A DNA stretch of 64,000 nt from Undibacterium umbellatum. Its GTDB lineage: Bacteria > Pseudomonadota > Gammaproteobacteria > Burkholderiales > Burkholderiaceae_D. A model generated the notes under the pieces. The model ran no database searches. It had not been told where the DNA came from and was given only the letters and a program-made list of their open reading frames with translations. Position numbers and translations under genes: made by a program. Shown here in pieces: positions 1-9,913 of this stretch. Positions within the stretch are counted from its first letter, which is position 1, and each line of letters opens with the position of its first letter. Location of the stretch: positions 1-64,000 of the forward strand of contig NZ_JACOFX010000003.1 in the NCBI RefSeq assembly GCF_014284125.1, written 5' to 3'.

Positions 1-125
1 GTGATAACGTTTCTATCACTGTAAAACTGATCAACCCGATCGCGATGGAAGAAGGCTTGCGCTTTGCTATCCGTGAAGGTGGTCGTACAGTCGGTGCTGG
101 CGTTGTTGCTAAAATCATCGAGTAA
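1..125 (+). CDS. tuf: Elongation factor Tu, C-terminal end (partial)
   Basis: The reading frame open from the window edge encodes the last 40 or so residues of EF-Tu, including the typical end [15 protein letters not shown] before a TAA stop. EF-Tu carries aminoacyl-tRNA to the ribosome as a GTP complex. Only the end of the third beta-barrel domain is in the window. Its place directly before rpsJ is the usual betaproteobacterial arrangement (rpsL-rpsG-fusA-tuf-rpsJ). The start lies outside the window. Confidence 0.95.
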
Positions 126-153
126 TATCTGCTGTAATTTGTAGTATACTAGC

Positions 154-185
154 TGGCTGCCGTATTGAATTTAATGCGGCAGCCA
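154..185 (+). promoter_or_regulatory. Strong hairpin in the tuf-rpsJ spacer
   Basis: TGGCTGCCG (154-162) pairs with CGGCAGCCA (177-185), and further pairs extend the stem to about 14 bp with a 4-nt loop. The following bases are AT-rich but not a clean U-run, so it may be a weak terminator, a processing site or a leader element for rpsJ. A hairpin with a similar GGCTG/CAGCC core lies ahead of rplN at 5628-5660. Confidence 0.5.
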
Positions 186-257
186 ATTTAGTTTTCGCTC
201 TTTATTAAATATGCCGGCGGCTCTGCCGTACCTGGCTCGCTCTTTATAGGAATGAAC

Positions 258-575
258 ATGTCCACACAAAATCAAAAAATCCGTATCCGTCTGAAGGCTT
301 TCGATTACAAACTGATCGATCAGTCCGCTCTGGAAATCGTGGAAACAGCCAAGCGCACTGGCGCTGTTGTTAAAGGCCCGGTTCCTTTGCCTACACGTAT
401 CCAGCGCTTCGACGTACTGCGTTCCCCACACGTGAACAAAACTTCCCGTGATCAATTTGAAATCCGTACTCACCAGCGTTTGATGGACATCGTTGACCCA
501 ACTGACAAAACAGTTGATGCGTTGATGAAGCTCGATCTGCCAGCTGGCGTTGACGTAGAAATCAAATTGCAATAA
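258..575 (+). CDS. rpsJ: 30S ribosomal protein S10
   Basis: The 105-residue product starts [20 protein letters not shown], a near-invariant S10 N-terminus. S10 belongs to the 30S head and, with NusB, to transcription antitermination complexes. An ATG at 252 is in frame, but AGGA at 248-251 is properly spaced (6 nt) only from the ATG at 258, which also gives the normal protein length. The spacer to rplC is unusually long (223 bp) and holds a promoter, so rpsJ may be transcribed mainly with tuf. Confidence 0.97.
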   Translation: MSTQNQKIRIRLKAFDYKLIDQSALEIVETAKRTGAVVKGPVPLPTRIQRFDVLRSPHVNKTSRDQFEIRTHQRLMDIVDPTDKTVDALMKLDLPAGVDVEIKLQ

Positions 576-674
576 TTCTTATTGATTTGAGCATACTGAT
601 GCAAATTAGTATTCTCAGAAAAATACTGAAAATTCGACATACCACAATTTTTCGAAAATTCAAATAAATTAGTC

Positions 675-703
675 TTGTAAATAAAAAATTTGCGGGCTAT
701 AAT
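675..703 (+). promoter_or_regulatory. Sigma-70 promoter for rplC and downstream S10 genes
   Basis: TTGTAA (675-680) and a perfect TATAAT (698-703) are 17 bp apart. Transcription would start near 710, leaving a leader of about 90 nt before rplC. Confidence 0.75.
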
Positions 704-718
704 CGAAGGCTTAGATGT

Positions 719-785
719 GGGTCAGCTCCGGCTGGCCTATTCGTTTAAGTTTTTTAAACATCAGCCTCACCCAATCGTAGGTGAG
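719..785 (+). promoter_or_regulatory. Structured leader of rplC (two hairpins)
   Basis: The first stem pairs GGGTCAGC (719-726) with GGCTGGCCT (from 731) around a TCCG loop. The second pairs CTCACC (766-771) with GGTGAG (780-785), just ahead of the rplC Shine-Dalgarno GGAG at 789. Such leaders often carry ribosomal-protein autoregulation, with L4 known in Gammaproteobacteria. Here that role is only an inference. Confidence 0.45.
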
Positions 786-798
786 AATGGAGAAAACA

Positions 799-1455
799 AT
801 GAGCTTGGGCCTAGTTGGTCGCAAGGTTGGCATGATGCGCATCTTTACAGATGATGGGGATTCGATTCCTGTTACTGTTTTGGACGTGTCCAACAACCGC
901 GTGACGCAAGTCAAAACTCCTGAAACAGACGGTTACTCCGCTGTTCAGGTAACTTTCGGTCAGCGCCGTGCATCCCGCGTAACAAAAGCGGCTGCCGGTC
1001 ACCTCGCAAAAGCAGGTGTTGAAGCTGGTACTGTATTAAAAGAATTCCGTATTGATGCTGCTAAAGCCGCTGAAATGAAAGCAGGCGATGTCGTGCCTGT
1101 TGGCATGTTCGAAGCTGGTCAAAAAGTGGACGTGCAAGGTGTGACGATTGGTAAAGGCTATGCCGGTACTATCAAGCGCCATCACTTCTCTTCTGGTCGT
1201 GCAACTCACGGTAACTCCCGTTCGCATAATGTACCTGGTTCTATCGGTATGGCGCAGGATCCAGGTCGTGTATTCCCTGGTAAGCGCATGACTGGTCATC
1301 TGGGTGATGCAACTCGCACTGTGCAAAATCTGGAAATCGCTCGCGTAGATGCAGAGCGTCAGTTGTTGCTGGTGAAGGGTGCCGTGCCGGGTGCAAAAAA
1401 TGGTCAGGTGATTGTATCTCCTGCTGTTAAAGTTAAAGCCAAGAAGGGAGCCTAA
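799..1455 (+). CDS. rplC: 50S ribosomal protein L3
   Basis: The 218-residue product begins [20 protein letters not shown] and carries the L3 core region around [11 protein letters not shown] near residue 150. L3 is an early-assembly 23S rRNA binder whose loop reaches the peptidyl-transferase centre. An upstream in-frame GTG (781) is less likely, because GGAGA at 789-793 is correctly spaced for the ATG at 799. It is the first gene after the promoter at 675-703, and rplD follows after 3 nt. Confidence 0.97.
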   Translation: MSLGLVGRKVGMMRIFTDDGDSIPVTVLDVSNNRVTQVKTPETDGYSAVQVTFGQRRASRVTKAAAGHLAKAGVEAGTVLKEFRIDAAKAAEMKAGDVVPVGMFEAGQKVDVQGVTIGKGYAGTIKRHHFSSGRATHGNSRSHNVPGSIGMAQDPGRVFPGKRMTGHLGDATRTVQNLEIARVDAERQLLLVKGAVPGAKNGQVIVSPAVKVKAKKGA

Positions 1456-1458
1456 TCC

Positions 1459-2082
1459 ATGGAACTGAAGCTCCTAAACGAACAAGGTCAAGCAGCGTCT
1501 AATGTAGCCGCTCCTGATACTATCTTTGGTCGTGATTACAATGAAGCCTTGATCCATCAAGTCGTTGTTGCATTCCAAGCCAATGCTCGTAGCGGTAATC
1601 GCAAACAAAAAGATCGTGAAGAAGTTCATCACACAACCAAGAAGCCTTGGCGTCAAAAGGGTACTGGTCGTGCACGTGCTGGTATGTCTTCTTCTCCATT
1701 ATGGCGTGGCGGTGGTCGTATATTCCCGAACTCGCCTGATGAGAATTTCTCTCACAAAGTTAACAAAAAGATGTATCGCGCAGGTATCTGCTCGATTCTG
1801 TCCCAGTTGGCTCGTGAAGGTCGTTTGAATGTGGTTGACGATGTTACTGTTGACGCACCTAAGACAAAACTGTTGTCCGACAAACTGAAAGCAATGGGTT
1901 GCTTGGATTCCGTCCTGATCATTACTGACGAATTCAATGAAAACCTGATGTTGGCAGCGCGTAACCTGGCAAACGTGCTGGTTGTTGAACCACGTTATGC
2001 TGATCCAGTTTCTTTGGTGTTCTACAAGAAAGTGTTGATCACCAAGCCAGCACTGGCAAAGATTGAGGAGATGCTGGCATGA
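1459..2082 (+). CDS. rplD: 50S ribosomal protein L4
   Basis: The 207-residue product contains the L4 signature [14 protein letters not shown] (around residues 61-74), part of the long loop that lines the peptide exit tunnel. It starts [11 protein letters not shown] and overlaps rplW by 4 nt (ATGA), indicating translational coupling. In Escherichia coli L4 is also the repressor of the S10 operon. Whether that holds here cannot be read from the sequence. Confidence 0.97.
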   Translation: MELKLLNEQGQAASNVAAPDTIFGRDYNEALIHQVVVAFQANARSGNRKQKDREEVHHTTKKPWRQKGTGRARAGMSSSPLWRGGGRIFPNSPDENFSHKVNKKMYRAGICSILSQLAREGRLNVVDDVTVDAPKTKLLSDKLKAMGCLDSVLIITDEFNENLMLAARNLANVLVVEPRYADPVSLVFYKKVLITKPALAKIEEMLA

Positions 2083-2393
2083 GCGCACAAGTCAAAATTA
2101 GCGAAGAACGCCTGATGAAGGTGTTGCTGGCTCCTGTTATTTCTGAAAAAGCAACTATGGTTGCTGAGAAGAATGAGCAAGTGGTTTTCCTGGTTATGCC
2201 AGATGCAACCAAGCCAGAAATCAAAGCTGCCGTCGAATTGCTGTTCAAAGTACAAGTTGAATCCGTACAAGTAGCAAATCGCCAAGGTAAACAAAAACGT
2301 ACCGGTAAATTTAATGGCCGCCGCAATCATACAAGACGCGCTTTTGTATGCTTGAAGCCAGGTCAGGAAATTAACTTCACTGAGGGGGCATAA
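2079..2393 (+). CDS. rplW: 50S ribosomal protein L23
   Basis: The 104-residue product has the L23 pattern: [15 protein letters not shown] near the N-terminus and a C-terminal block with [19 protein letters not shown]23 sits at the tunnel exit and docks trigger factor and the signal recognition particle. It overlaps rplD by 4 nt and is followed by rplB after 2 nt. Confidence 0.97.
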   Translation: MSAQVKISEERLMKVLLAPVISEKATMVAEKNEQVVFLVMPDATKPEIKAAVELLFKVQVESVQVANRQGKQKRTGKFNGRRNHTRRAFVCLKPGQEINFTEGA

Positions 2394-2395
2394 GC

Positions 2396-3223
2396 ATGGC
2401 ACTCGTTAAGATGAAGCCAACCTCACCAGGTCGTCGTGGTATGGTGAAGGTAGTGACAGAAGGCCTGTACAAAGGTCGTCCGTTCGCTGCTTTGTTGGAA
2501 AAGAAATCAAAAACTGCTGGCCGTAATAATAACGGTCACATCACTACCCGTCATATCGGTGGTGGTCACAAGCAGCATTATCGTCTGGTTGACTTCAAAC
2601 GCAACAAAGATGGTATCCCTGCAAAAGTAGAACGTATTGAATACGATCCTAACCGTACAGCGCACATTGCTTTGTTGTGCTACGCGGATGGTGAGCGTGC
2701 ATACATCATTGCTCCCAAAGGTATGGCTGCTGGTGATCAGGTCATGAACGGCTCTCAAGCGCCAATCAAATCTGGTAACTGTTTGCCTATCCGCAATATC
2801 CCGGTCGGTACAACTATGCATTGCGTAGAAATGCTGCCAGGTAAAGGTGCTCAGATTGCACGTACAGCTGGTGCTGGCGTTGTATTGATGGCGCGTGAAG
2901 GTACTTACGCTCAGGTTCGTCTGCGCTCCGGTGAAGTTCGTCGTATTCATATCGAATGCCGCGCGACTATCGGTGAAGTAGGCAACGGTGAGCATAACCT
3001 GCGCAAAATCGGTAAAGCTGGTGCAATGCGTTGGCGTGGTGTTCGTCCTACCGTTCGCGGTGTGGTCATGAACCCGGTCGATCACCCGCACGGTGGTGGT
3101 GAAGGTAAAACTGCAGCCGGCCGTCACCCAGTATCACCATGGGGTCAGCAAACCAAGGGTAAGAAGACTCGTCGCAACAAGCGCACTACTTCGATGATCG
3201 TCTCACGCCGTGGCAAGAAATAA
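2396..3223 (+). CDS. rplB: 50S ribosomal protein L2
   Basis: The 275-residue product is full-length L2, with [14 protein letters not shown] at the N-terminus and the C-terminal [17 protein letters not shown] segment. The latter contains the conserved histidine near the peptidyl-transferase centre. L2 is needed for subunit joining. The gene is tightly packed between rplW and rpsS. Confidence 0.98.
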   Translation: MALVKMKPTSPGRRGMVKVVTEGLYKGRPFAALLEKKSKTAGRNNNGHITTRHIGGGHKQHYRLVDFKRNKDGIPAKVERIEYDPNRTAHIALLCYADGERAYIIAPKGMAAGDQVMNGSQAPIKSGNCLPIRNIPVGTTMHCVEMLPGKGAQIARTAGAGVVLMAREGTYAQVRLRSGEVRRIHIECRATIGEVGNGEHNLRKIGKAGAMRWRGVRPTVRGVVMNPVDHPHGGGEGKTAAGRHPVSPWGQQTKGKKTRRNKRTTSMIVSRRGKK

Positions 3224-3233
3224 GGGATAAAAC

Positions 3234-3509
3234 ATGACACGTTCATTGAAAAAAGGGCCGTTTTGCGACGCCCACCTGGTGAAGAAAGTCGAAACCGCGC
3301 AAGCGACCAAAGACAAGAAGCCAATCAAGACTTGGTCCCGTCGTTCGACAATTATGCCGGACTTCATCGGTTTGACCATTGCGGTTCATAACGGTAAGCA
3401 ACACGTACCAGTTTATGTTTCCGAAAACATGGTTGGTCACAAGCTCGGCGAATTCGCGCTGACCCGTACGTTCAAGGGTCACGCTGCCGATAAAAAGGCT
3501 AAGAGATAA
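3234..3509 (+). CDS. rpsS: 30S ribosomal protein S19
   Basis: The 91-residue product starts [20 protein letters not shown] and contains the typical [21 protein letters not shown] stretch. S19 forms a complex with S13 in the 30S head near the A and P sites. AAGGGATAAAAC supplies the ribosome binding site. Confidence 0.97.
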   Translation: MTRSLKKGPFCDAHLVKKVETAQATKDKKPIKTWSRRSTIMPDFIGLTIAVHNGKQHVPVYVSENMVGHKLGEFALTRTFKGHAADKKAKR

Positions 3510-3518
3510 GGACCGATG

Positions 3519-3848
3519 ATGGAAACTAAAGCAAATTTGCGCGGTGTGCGTCTGTCTGAGCAAAAAGGTCGCCTGGTGGCTGACCTGATTCGCGGTAAAA
3601 AAGTAGATCAGGCATTGAATATCCTGGCATTCAGCCCTAAAAAAGGTGCTGCGATCATCAAGAAAGTGTTGGAGTCTGCAATTGCAAACGCCGAACACAA
3701 TGATGGCGCGGATATCGACGAGCTGAAAGTAAAGACTATCTATGTCGAAAAAGGTGCGATTCTGAAGCGCTTCACAGCACGCGCTAAAGGTCGTGGTGAT
3801 CGTATCTCTAAACAATCCTGTCACATTTATGTGACCGTTGGTAACTAA
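3519..3848 (+). CDS. rplV: 50S ribosomal protein L22
   Basis: The 109-residue product starts [21 protein letters not shown]. The gene has two consecutive ATG codons (3516 and 3519). AAGGA at 3508-3512 is better spaced for the second, which also gives the usual METKA start. L22 has a beta-hairpin that narrows the exit tunnel, seen here as the basic stretch [18 protein letters not shown]. Confidence 0.95.
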   Translation: METKANLRGVRLSEQKGRLVADLIRGKKVDQALNILAFSPKKGAAIIKKVLESAIANAEHNDGADIDELKVKTIYVEKGAILKRFTARAKGRGDRISKQSCHIYVTVGN

Positions 3849-3857
3849 GGAGTCACG

Positions 3858-4691
3858 ATGGGACAGAAGATACATCCAACCGGTTTTCGTTTGGCAGTAA
3901 CACGTAACTGGTCTTCTCGTTGGTATGCTGGCAATGGTAACTTTGCCACTATGCTCATCGAAGATCTGAAGGTACGTGAATACCTGAAGAAGAAACTGAA
4001 AAACGCGTCTGTAGGCCGCATCGTTATTGAGCGTCCTGCTAAAAACGCACGCATCACGATATACAGCTCCCGTCCAGGCGTTGTGATCGGTAAAAAAGGC
4101 GAAGATATTGAAGTATTGAAAGCTGAATTGTCGAAATTGATGGGCGTGCCAGTGCACGTCAACATCGAAGAAATTCGCAAGCCAGAAATCGATGCTCAAC
4201 TGATCGCTGATTCTATCGCTCAGCAACTGGAAAAACGCATCATGTTCCGTCGCGCCATGAAACGTGCGATGCAAAATGCAATGCGTTTGGGCGCTCAAGG
4301 TATCAAGATCATGTCTGGTGGTCGTTTGAACGGTATCGAGATCGCACGTAAAGAATGGTATCGCGAAGGCCGCGTGCCTCTGCATACTCTGCGTGCTGAC
4401 ATCGACTACGGCTTTGGCGAAGCATCCACAACTTACGGCATTATTGGCGTAAAAGTATGGGTCTACAAAGGCGATCGTTTGGCAAATGGCGATGCGCCTG
4501 TTATTGAATCGACACCGGAAGACGACAAAAAACGTCGTGGCCCACGTCGTGATGATGGCAAGCCAAATAGCCGTCCACGCGCCAAGCGTCCAGAAGGACA
4601 AACACCGACGACCGGCGCAGCAGCCCCGGCAGCCAAGCGCGTACGCGCAAAAGCTGACGCTGCAGCACCGGCTGAGAAAGCAGGAGAATAA
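3858..4691 (+). CDS. rpsC: 30S ribosomal protein S3
   Basis: The 277-residue product has an N-terminal KH domain ([11 protein letters not shown] around residue 75) and the S3 C-terminal domain. It ends in a 55-residue Lys/Arg/Ala/Pro-rich tail, starting near residue 223, that is absent from the 233-residue E. coli protein; such tails are common in Betaproteobacteria. S3 lines the mRNA entry channel and has helicase activity with S4. GGAG precedes the ATG. Confidence 0.97.
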   Translation: MGQKIHPTGFRLAVTRNWSSRWYAGNGNFATMLIEDLKVREYLKKKLKNASVGRIVIERPAKNARITIYSSRPGVVIGKKGEDIEVLKAELSKLMGVPVHVNIEEIRKPEIDAQLIADSIAQQLEKRIMFRRAMKRAMQNAMRLGAQGIKIMSGGRLNGIEIARKEWYREGRVPLHTLRADIDYGFGEASTTYGIIGVKVWVYKGDRLANGDAPVIESTPEDDKKRRGPRRDDGKPNSRPRAKRPEGQTPTTGAAAPAAKRVRAKADAAAPAEKAGE

Positions 4692-4693
4692 TC

Positions 4694-5113
4694 ATGCTGC
4701 AACCAGCACGCAGAAAATATCGCAAGGAACAGAAAGGCCGTAACAAGGGTATCTCGCATACTCGTGGTACAGCAGTTTCCTTCGGTGAGTTTGGCTTGAA
4801 GGCAGTTGGTCGTGGTCGTATCACAGCGCGTCAGATTGAAGCAGCGCGTCGTGCAATGACTCGTCACATTAAACGCGGTGGCCGTATCTGGATCCGCATT
4901 TTCCCGGACAAGCCAATTTCCCAGAAACCAGCGGAAGTCCGTATGGGTAATGGTAAAGGTAATCCTGAGTACTACGTTGCCGAGATTCAACCAGGCAAAA
5001 TGTTGTACGAAATGGATGGTGTCGATGAGACGCTGGCACGCGAAGCGTTCCGCTTGGCTGCAGCTAAATTGCCGCTGTTGACTACGTTCGTCGTCCGTCA
5101 AGTCGGCCAATAA
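4694..5113 (+). CDS. rplP: 50S ribosomal protein L16
   Basis: The 139-residue product starts [19 protein letters not shown] and contains the L16 core [17 protein letters not shown]16 organises the A-site region of the 50S subunit. It begins 2 nt after the rpsC stop. Confidence 0.97.
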   Translation: MLQPARRKYRKEQKGRNKGISHTRGTAVSFGEFGLKAVGRGRITARQIEAARRAMTRHIKRGGRIWIRIFPDKPISQKPAEVRMGNGKGNPEYYVAEIQPGKMLYEMDGVDETLAREAFRLAAAKLPLLTTFVVRQVGQ

Positions 5114-5125
5114 TAGGAGTTGTAA

Positions 5126-5317
5126 ATGAAAGTATCTGAACTCCAAGGTAAGGATCAGGCGGCTTTGACCAAAGAACTGAATGAATTGTTGAAGGCTCAA
5201 TTCAGCCTGCGCATGCAAATCGCTACGCAACAGCTGACTAACACTTCTCAATTGAAGAAAGTTCGTCGTGACATCGCACGTGTGAAAACCGTCATGAACC
5301 AGAAGGATGCCAAATAA
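5126..5317 (+). CDS. rpmC: 50S ribosomal protein L29
   Basis: This 63-residue helical hairpin protein has the L29 pattern ([17 protein letters not shown], then [11 protein letters not shown]). It lies near the exit tunnel beside L23. AGGAG precedes the ATG, and the stop codon overlaps the rpsQ start by 1 nt (TAATG). Confidence 0.96.
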   Translation: MKVSELQGKDQAALTKELNELLKAQFSLRMQIATQQLTNTSQLKKVRRDIARVKTVMNQKDAK

Positions 5318-5589
5318 TGAACGATCAAGTTAAAGTCGCACTGAAGCGCACATTGATTGGCAAGGTTGTTTCCGACAAGATGGACAAAACCGTAACAGTG
5401 GTTGTTGAACGTCACGTCAAGCATCCTTTGTATGGCAAGATCATCGTCCGTAGTGCCAAGTACCACGCACACGATGAAGCGAACCAGGCAAAGGCCGGCG
5501 ACACCGTTGAAATTCAAGAAGGTCGTCCTATCTCCAAGACTAAAGCTTGGACAGTGACACGTGTGGTTCAAGTCGCACAAGTAGTATAA
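5317..5589 (+). CDS. rpsQ: 30S ribosomal protein S17
   Basis: The 90-residue product has the S17 OB-fold signature [28 protein letters not shown]17 is a primary 16S rRNA binder. It is the last S10-operon gene; 239 bp without a gene separate it from rplN. Confidence 0.97.
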   Translation: MNDQVKVALKRTLIGKVVSDKMDKTVTVVVERHVKHPLYGKIIVRSAKYHAHDEANQAKAGDTVEIQEGRPISKTKAWTVTRVVQVAQVV

Positions 5590-5594
5590 ATTTA

Positions 5595-5622
5595 TTGCAC
5601 AAATCGTTTTTTAGTGTAATAA
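5595..5622 (+). promoter_or_regulatory. Probable promoter of the spc operon
   Basis: TTGCAC (5595-5600) and TAATAA (5617-5622) are 16 bp apart, directly after the rpsQ stop. This fits a sigma-70 promoter giving a leader of about 200 nt before rplN. Confidence 0.6.
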
Positions 5623-5627
5623 TGATG

Positions 5628-5660
5628 GGCTGTCATTTGCAAAGTGTGCGAGTGGCAGCC
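5628..5660 (+). promoter_or_regulatory. Hairpin in the rplN leader
   Basis: GGCTGTCATT (5628-5637) pairs with AGTGGCAGCC (5651-5660) including G-U pairs, with a further inner TGC/GCG step. It lies just after the predicted promoter and shares its GGCTG/GGCAGCC core with the hairpin at 154-185. The remaining bases up to 5828 hold no ORF I can support. Confidence 0.45.
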
Positions 5661-5828
5661 TAAATGTCTTTCATAGCGCCCTCTTGTTGTGAAAGTGGTT
5701 AAAAAATCGTCCACCTAATCAGTTGGCTCGTGCATTGTAGGTTATGTAGGGGTTAGCTGGCGGGACCAAGACTGACTACAAATTTGCATTGCGCAAGTTG
5801 TGTGGATTAAGTTGGGAAAGAGAACATT

Positions 5829-6197
5829 ATGATTCAAACAGAAAGCCGGCTGGAAGTGGCTGACAATACTGGTGCGCGCGAAGTTCTGTGCATTAAAGTG
5901 TTGGGCGGTTCCAAGCGTCGTTATGCGGGTATTGGTGACGTAATTAAAGTCACTGTAAAGTCTGCTGCTCCGCGCGGTCGTGTAAAAAAAGGTGAAATTT
6001 ACAACGCCGTTGTCGTGAGGACAGCTAAGGGTGTTCGTCGTCAAGATGGCTCGTTGGTCAAATTTGATGGCAATGCTGCAGTATTGTTGAATGCAAAACT
6101 TGAGCCTATCGGTACTCGTATTTTCGGCCCAGTAACACGCGAACTGCGTACTGAGCGCTTTATGAAAATCGTGTCTTTGGCTCCAGAAGTGCTGTAA
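5829..6197 (+). CDS. rplN: 50S ribosomal protein L14
   Basis: The 122-residue product starts [28 protein letters not shown], an essentially invariant L14 N-terminus. L14 forms inter-subunit bridges with 16S rRNA and is the docking site of silencing factor RsfS. It is the first gene of the spc segment. Confidence 0.98.
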   Translation: MIQTESRLEVADNTGAREVLCIKVLGGSKRRYAGIGDVIKVTVKSAAPRGRVKKGEIYNAVVVRTAKGVRRQDGSLVKFDGNAAVLLNAKLEPIGTRIFGPVTRELRTERFMKIVSLAPEVL

Positions 6198-6206
6198 GGG
6201 GTCGTG

Positions 6207-6521
6207 ATGAACAAAATTCGTAAAAACGACGAAGTCATCGTCTTGACGGGTAAAGACAAAGGTAAGCGCGGTCAGGTACAAACATGTATCGATAGCGATT
6301 ACGTTGTTGTTGCAGGTATTAACGTTGCTAAAAAAGCTGTTAAGCCTAACCCAATGACTGGCGCAGTAGGTGGCATCGTGGATAAAGTGATGCCGATTCA
6401 TGTGTCGAATGTTGCATTGTTTAATGCAGCGTCTGGCAAAGCAGACCGTGTAGGCTTCAAGGTAGTGGATGGCAAGAAAGTCCGTATCTACAAGTCGACT
6501 GGCGAAGTTGTGAAGGCATAA
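6207..6521 (+). CDS. rplX: 50S ribosomal protein L24
   Basis: The 104-residue product starts [24 protein letters not shown], the KOW motif of L24. L24 initiates 50S assembly. A GTG at 6204 is also in frame, but AAGGGG at 6197-6202 is better placed for the ATG at 6207. Confidence 0.97.
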   Translation: MNKIRKNDEVIVLTGKDKGKRGQVQTCIDSDYVVVAGINVAKKAVKPNPMTGAVGGIVDKVMPIHVSNVALFNAASGKADRVGFKVVDGKKVRIYKSTGEVVKA

Positions 6522-6525
6522 CATC

Positions 6526-7065
6526 ATGGCCCGTCTACAAGCAATATATAAAGATAAAATCGTTGGTGATCTGACTGAAAAGTTCGCTTATAAGTCAGTC
6601 ATGGAAGTTCCGCGCATCTTGAAAATCACCCTGAACATGGGTTTGTCTGAAGCAATTGCAGATAAAAAGATTATTGAGCATGCAGTTGGCGACCTCACCA
6701 AGATTGCTGGTCAAAAACCAGTAGTTACCAAAGCTCGCAAAGCGATCGCTGGTTTTAAAATCCGTGAAGGCTACCCAATTGGTTGTATGGTAACTTTGCG
6801 TGGCGCTCAGATGTATGAATTCCTGGACCGTTTCATTACTGTGGCTTTGCCACGTGTACGTGACTTCCGTGGCGTTTCTGGTCGTGCGTTTGATGGTCGT
6901 GGTAACTATAATATCGGTGTCAAGGAACAAATCATTTTCCCTGAAATCGAATACGACAAGATCGACGCGTTGCGTGGTATGAACATCAGTATCACGACAA
7001 CAGCAAAGACCGACGAAGAAGCGAAAGCGCTCCTCGCCGCATTTAAATTTCCGTTCAGAAACTGA
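6526..7065 (+). CDS. rplE: 50S ribosomal protein L5
   Basis: This is a 179-residue full-length L5 with the conserved block [19 protein letters not shown] and the C-terminal [21 protein letters not shown]5 binds 5S rRNA in the central protuberance. It begins 4 nt after rplX. Confidence 0.97.
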   Translation: MARLQAIYKDKIVGDLTEKFAYKSVMEVPRILKITLNMGLSEAIADKKIIEHAVGDLTKIAGQKPVVTKARKAIAGFKIREGYPIGCMVTLRGAQMYEFLDRFITVALPRVRDFRGVSGRAFDGRGNYNIGVKEQIIFPEIEYDKIDALRGMNISITTTAKTDEEAKALLAAFKFPFRN

Positions 7066-7072
7066 GGTCGCC

Positions 7073-7378
7073 ATGGCAAAACTGGCACTGATTAATCGTG
7101 AGCAAAAGCGTGCAGACCTGGTGAAGAAATTCGCTGGTAAGCGTGCCGAATTGAAGGCCATCATTGATGACCAATCAAAGACTGAAGAAGAGCAGTACGC
7201 TGCCCGTCTGAAGTTGCAGGCATTGCCACGTAACTCCAATCCGACCCGTCAGCGTAACCGCTGCGCCTTGACAGGTCGCCCACGTGGCACATTCCGTAAA
7301 TTCGGTTTGGGCCGTATTAAACTCCGTGAAGTCGCCATGCGTGGTGAAATCCCGGGTATGACTAAAGCCAGCTGGTAA
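7073..7378 (+). CDS. rpsN: 30S ribosomal protein S14 (zinc-independent form)
   Basis: The 101-residue product is the long C-minus type of S14. The core [25 protein letters not shown] carries a single cysteine and lacks the CxxC-CxxC zinc motif. S14 joins the 30S head late in assembly. Confidence 0.97.
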   Translation: MAKLALINREQKRADLVKKFAGKRAELKAIIDDQSKTEEEQYAARLKLQALPRNSNPTRQRNRCALTGRPRGTFRKFGLGRIKLREVAMRGEIPGMTKASW

Positions 7379-7392
7379 TAGGAGAATAAGCA

Positions 7393-7788
7393 ATGAGTAT
7401 GAGCGATCCTATCGCCGATATGCTGACCCGCATCCGTAACGCACAAGTTGTTCAAAAGACTGTCGTCGCGATGCCGTCCTCTAAAGTAAAGATCGCAATT
7501 GCGAACGTACTTAAAGACGAAGGTTACATTGAAGATTTCGCAGTTTCTGAAACTGCAGGTAAGTCCGAATTAAAAATCGGCTTGAAATATTACGCAGGAC
7601 GTCCTGTGATTGAACGCTTGGAACGTGTATCACGTCCAGGTCTCCGTATTTACAAAGGTAAAGACGAGATCCCAAGTGTCATGAACGGTTTGGGAGTGGC
7701 GATCGTTTCCACACCACAAGGCGTTATGACTGACCGCAAAGCGCGCGCAACCGGTGTCGGTGGCGAAGTGATTTGCTACGTCGCCTAA
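7393..7788 (+). CDS. rpsH: 30S ribosomal protein S8
   Basis: The 131-residue product starts [18 protein letters not shown], matching the S8 family start, which favours the first of two in-frame ATGs. It has the C-terminal [23 protein letters not shown]8 is a primary 16S binder. In E. coli it represses spc translation at a site near rplE; no such site was established here. Confidence 0.97.
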   Translation: MSMSDPIADMLTRIRNAQVVQKTVVAMPSSKVKIAIANVLKDEGYIEDFAVSETAGKSELKIGLKYYAGRPVIERLERVSRPGLRIYKGKDEIPSVMNGLGVAIVSTPQGVMTDRKARATGVGGEVICYVA

Positions 7789-7798
7789 GGAGTGAAAG

Positions 7799-8332
7799 AT
7801 GTCTCGAGTAGGTAAGATGCCAATCGCTTTGCCGGCAGGTGCTGAAGTCACCATTTCGACAGAGCAGATTACAATTAAAGGCCCACAGGGCGTGTTGTCT
7901 CAAGCCTTGAACGGCCTGGTGACAGTTGCGAACGACAATGGCACTTTGAGTTTTTCCCCAGCGAATGATGGTCGTGAAGCCAATGCGATGAGCGGTACCT
8001 TGCGTGCCCTGGTCAACAACATGGTTAACGGCGTCACTAAAGGTTTCGAAAAGAAACTGAACCTGGTCGGTGTTGGTTACAAAGCGCAAGCTCAAGGCGA
8101 CAAATTGAATTTGTCTCTTGGTTTCTCGCACCCTGTTGTTCACGCAATGCCAGCTGGCGTTACATGTGCAACACCAACTCCAACTGAGATCCTGATTAAA
8201 GGGATTGATAAGCAAAAAGTTGGTCAGGTCGCCGCTGAAGTTCGTGCATACCGCAGTCCAGAGCCTTATAAAGGCAAAGGCGTTCGCTATGCGGACGAAG
8301 TGGTTGTGATTAAAGAAACCAAGAAGAAGTAA
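7799..8332 (+). CDS. rplF: 50S ribosomal protein L6
   Basis: The 177-residue two-domain L6 starts [17 protein letters not shown] and has the C-terminal hallmark [17 protein letters not shown]6 lies near the factor-binding site. AAGGAG precedes the ATG. Confidence 0.97.
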   Translation: MSRVGKMPIALPAGAEVTISTEQITIKGPQGVLSQALNGLVTVANDNGTLSFSPANDGREANAMSGTLRALVNNMVNGVTKGFEKKLNLVGVGYKAQAQGDKLNLSLGFSHPVVHAMPAGVTCATPTPTEILIKGIDKQKVGQVAAEVRAYRSPEPYKGKGVRYADEVVVIKETKKK

Positions 8333-8344
8333 TAGGGGTTGACG

Positions 8345-8707
8345 ATGGACAAGAAACAATCACGTCTGCGCCGCGCACGTCAAACCCGTGCCAAGATCGC
8401 AGAACTCAAAGTGAACCGCCTGGCCGTGCATCGCACAAACCTGCACATCTATGCAAACATCATTGGCCCAGATGCCAAAGTGTTGGCATCGGCTTCTACC
8501 GTAGAGGCAGAAGTACGTGCAGAGTTGGCTGGCAAGTCTGGTGCTGGCGGCAACGCTGCTGCAGCGAGCTTGATCGGCAAACGTGTTGCAGAGAAGGCAA
8601 TCAAAGCAGGGGTTACCGAAGTTGCGTTTGACCGCTCCGGTTTCCGTTACCACGGTCGCGTCAAGGCGCTTGCAGAAGCAGCCCGTGAAGCTGGCTTGAA
8701 GTTCTAA
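8345..8707 (+). CDS. rplR: 50S ribosomal protein L18
   Basis: The 120-residue product starts [18 protein letters not shown] and contains [16 protein letters not shown]18 is one of the 5S rRNA binding proteins. A TTG at 8339 is in frame, but AGGGG at 8334-8338 and family length favour the ATG at 8345. Confidence 0.96.
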   Translation: MDKKQSRLRRARQTRAKIAELKVNRLAVHRTNLHIYANIIGPDAKVLASASTVEAEVRAELAGKSGAGGNAAAASLIGKRVAEKAIKAGVTEVAFDRSGFRYHGRVKALAEAAREAGLKF

Positions 8708-8719
8708 GGAAAATTTGTC

Positions 8720-9238
8720 ATGGCAAAAATGCAAGCAAAAACAGCAGCCGACAAGCCGGATGATGGCATGCGCGAAAAAATGATCGCGATCAACCGCGTG
8801 ACCAAAGTGGTCAAGGGTGGTCGTATCATGGGTTTCGCGGCGCTGACAGTCGTTGGTGACGGCGATGGCCGTATCGGTATGGGCAAAGGGAAATCGAAAG
8901 AAGTTCCAGTTGCTGTACAAAAAGCGATGGAAGAAGCACGTCGTAAGATGATCAAAGTGACTTTGAAGAACGGTACTCTGCAACACACCGTTACTGGCAA
9001 GCACGGCGCATCTTCCGTCATGATTTCTCCAGCAAAAGAAGGTACTGGCGTTATCGCTGGTGGTCCAATGCGCGCGATTTTTGAAGTAATGGGTATTGTA
9101 AACGTCGTGGCGAAATCCAACGGCTCCACAAATCCATACAACATGGTTCGTGCAACTTTGAATGGTTTGGCCAAGATGAGTACTCCATCTGAAATCGCTG
9201 CAAAGCGTGGCAAAACTGTTGAAGAAATTCTCGGTTAA
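8720..9238 (+). CDS. rpsE: 30S ribosomal protein S5
   Basis: The 172-residue product has the S5 double-stranded RNA-binding region ([20 protein letters not shown]) and the C-terminal MVRATLNGL segment. S5 acts in decoding fidelity with S4 and S12. Confidence 0.97.
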   Translation: MAKMQAKTAADKPDDGMREKMIAINRVTKVVKGGRIMGFAALTVVGDGDGRIGMGKGKSKEVPVAVQKAMEEARRKMIKVTLKNGTLQHTVTGKHGASSVMISPAKEGTGVIAGGPMRAIFEVMGIVNVVAKSNGSTNPYNMVRATLNGLAKMSTPSEIAAKRGKTVEEILG

Positions 9239-9248
9239 GGAGCACCTC

Positions 9249-9428
9249 ATGTCTAAGACAGTAAAAGTGCAATTGGTTAAAGGTTTGATCGGCACACGCC
9301 AGGATCACCGTGCAACTGTACGTGGCCTGGGTCTGCGTCGTGTTAATTCAGTTTCCGAATTGGAAGACACGCCATCCGTACGCGGCATGATCAATAAAGT
9401 CTCGTATCTTGTGAAGGTTGTATCGTAA
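9249..9428 (+). CDS. rpmD: 50S ribosomal protein L30
   Basis: The 59-residue product starts [18 protein letters not shown] and contains [11 protein letters not shown], typical of L30. The frame is open further upstream inside rpsE, but AAGGAGC at 9237-9243 and family length (about 60 residues) fix the ATG at 9249. Confidence 0.96.
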   Translation: MSKTVKVQLVKGLIGTRQDHRATVRGLGLRRVNSVSELEDTPSVRGMINKVSYLVKVVS

Positions 9429-9456
9429 GCCGTCAGGTTTGCGATCGGAGCAAATT

Positions 9457-9888
9457 ATGGAATTGAATACAATCCAGCCAGCTGATGGCGCAAAACACTA
9501 CAAACGTCGTGTTGGTCGCGGTATCGGTTCAGGCTTAGGTAAAACAGCGGGTCGCGGTCATAAAGGCCAAAAATCCCGTTCAGGCGGCTTTCATAAAGTC
9601 GGTTTTGAAGGCGGTCAGATGCCTCTGCAACGTCGTTTGCCAAAACGTGGTTTCAAATCACTGGCAACTCCGTACAAAGCAGAAGTTCGCCTGACAGATC
9701 TGGAAAACCTGCCAGTGACAGAGATCGACGTTTTGGCTTTGAAACAAGCCGGCGTAGTTTCTGAGCTCGCACGTGTAGTCCGTGTGATCTTGTCTGGTGC
9801 TATCACCAAGAAAGTTTCTTTGAACGGCTTGATCGTCACTAAAGGCGCTAAAGCTGCAATCGAAGCTGCTGGTGGCACAATCGCTTAA
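9457..9888 (+). CDS. rplO: 50S ribosomal protein L15
   Basis: The 143-residue product is rich in Gly/Lys at the N-terminus ([22 protein letters not shown]), the extended tail of L15 that penetrates the 50S core, followed by a globular C-terminal domain. The start is set by GGAG at 9447-9450; the longer in-frame ORF from 9418 overlaps rpmD and is unlikely. Confidence 0.96.
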   Translation: MELNTIQPADGAKHYKRRVGRGIGSGLGKTAGRGHKGQKSRSGGFHKVGFEGGQMPLQRRLPKRGFKSLATPYKAEVRLTDLENLPVTEIDVLALKQAGVVSELARVVRVILSGAITKKVSLNGLIVTKGAKAAIEAAGGTIA

Positions 9889-9913
9889 TTTGAGCAGACA
9901 ACCGGAGCATTAA

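Noticed and set aside
154..185. Intrinsic terminator of tuf
   Set aside because: The stem is strong but no run of T follows, so termination is not supported; it is kept as a hairpin of unknown role.
3243..4601. 452-residue open frame on the minus strand across rpsS, rplV and rpsC
   Set aside because: It is fully antisense to three certain ribosomal genes, has a composition rich in Phe, His and Thr expected from reading biased codons backwards, and shows no known motif or ribosome binding site.
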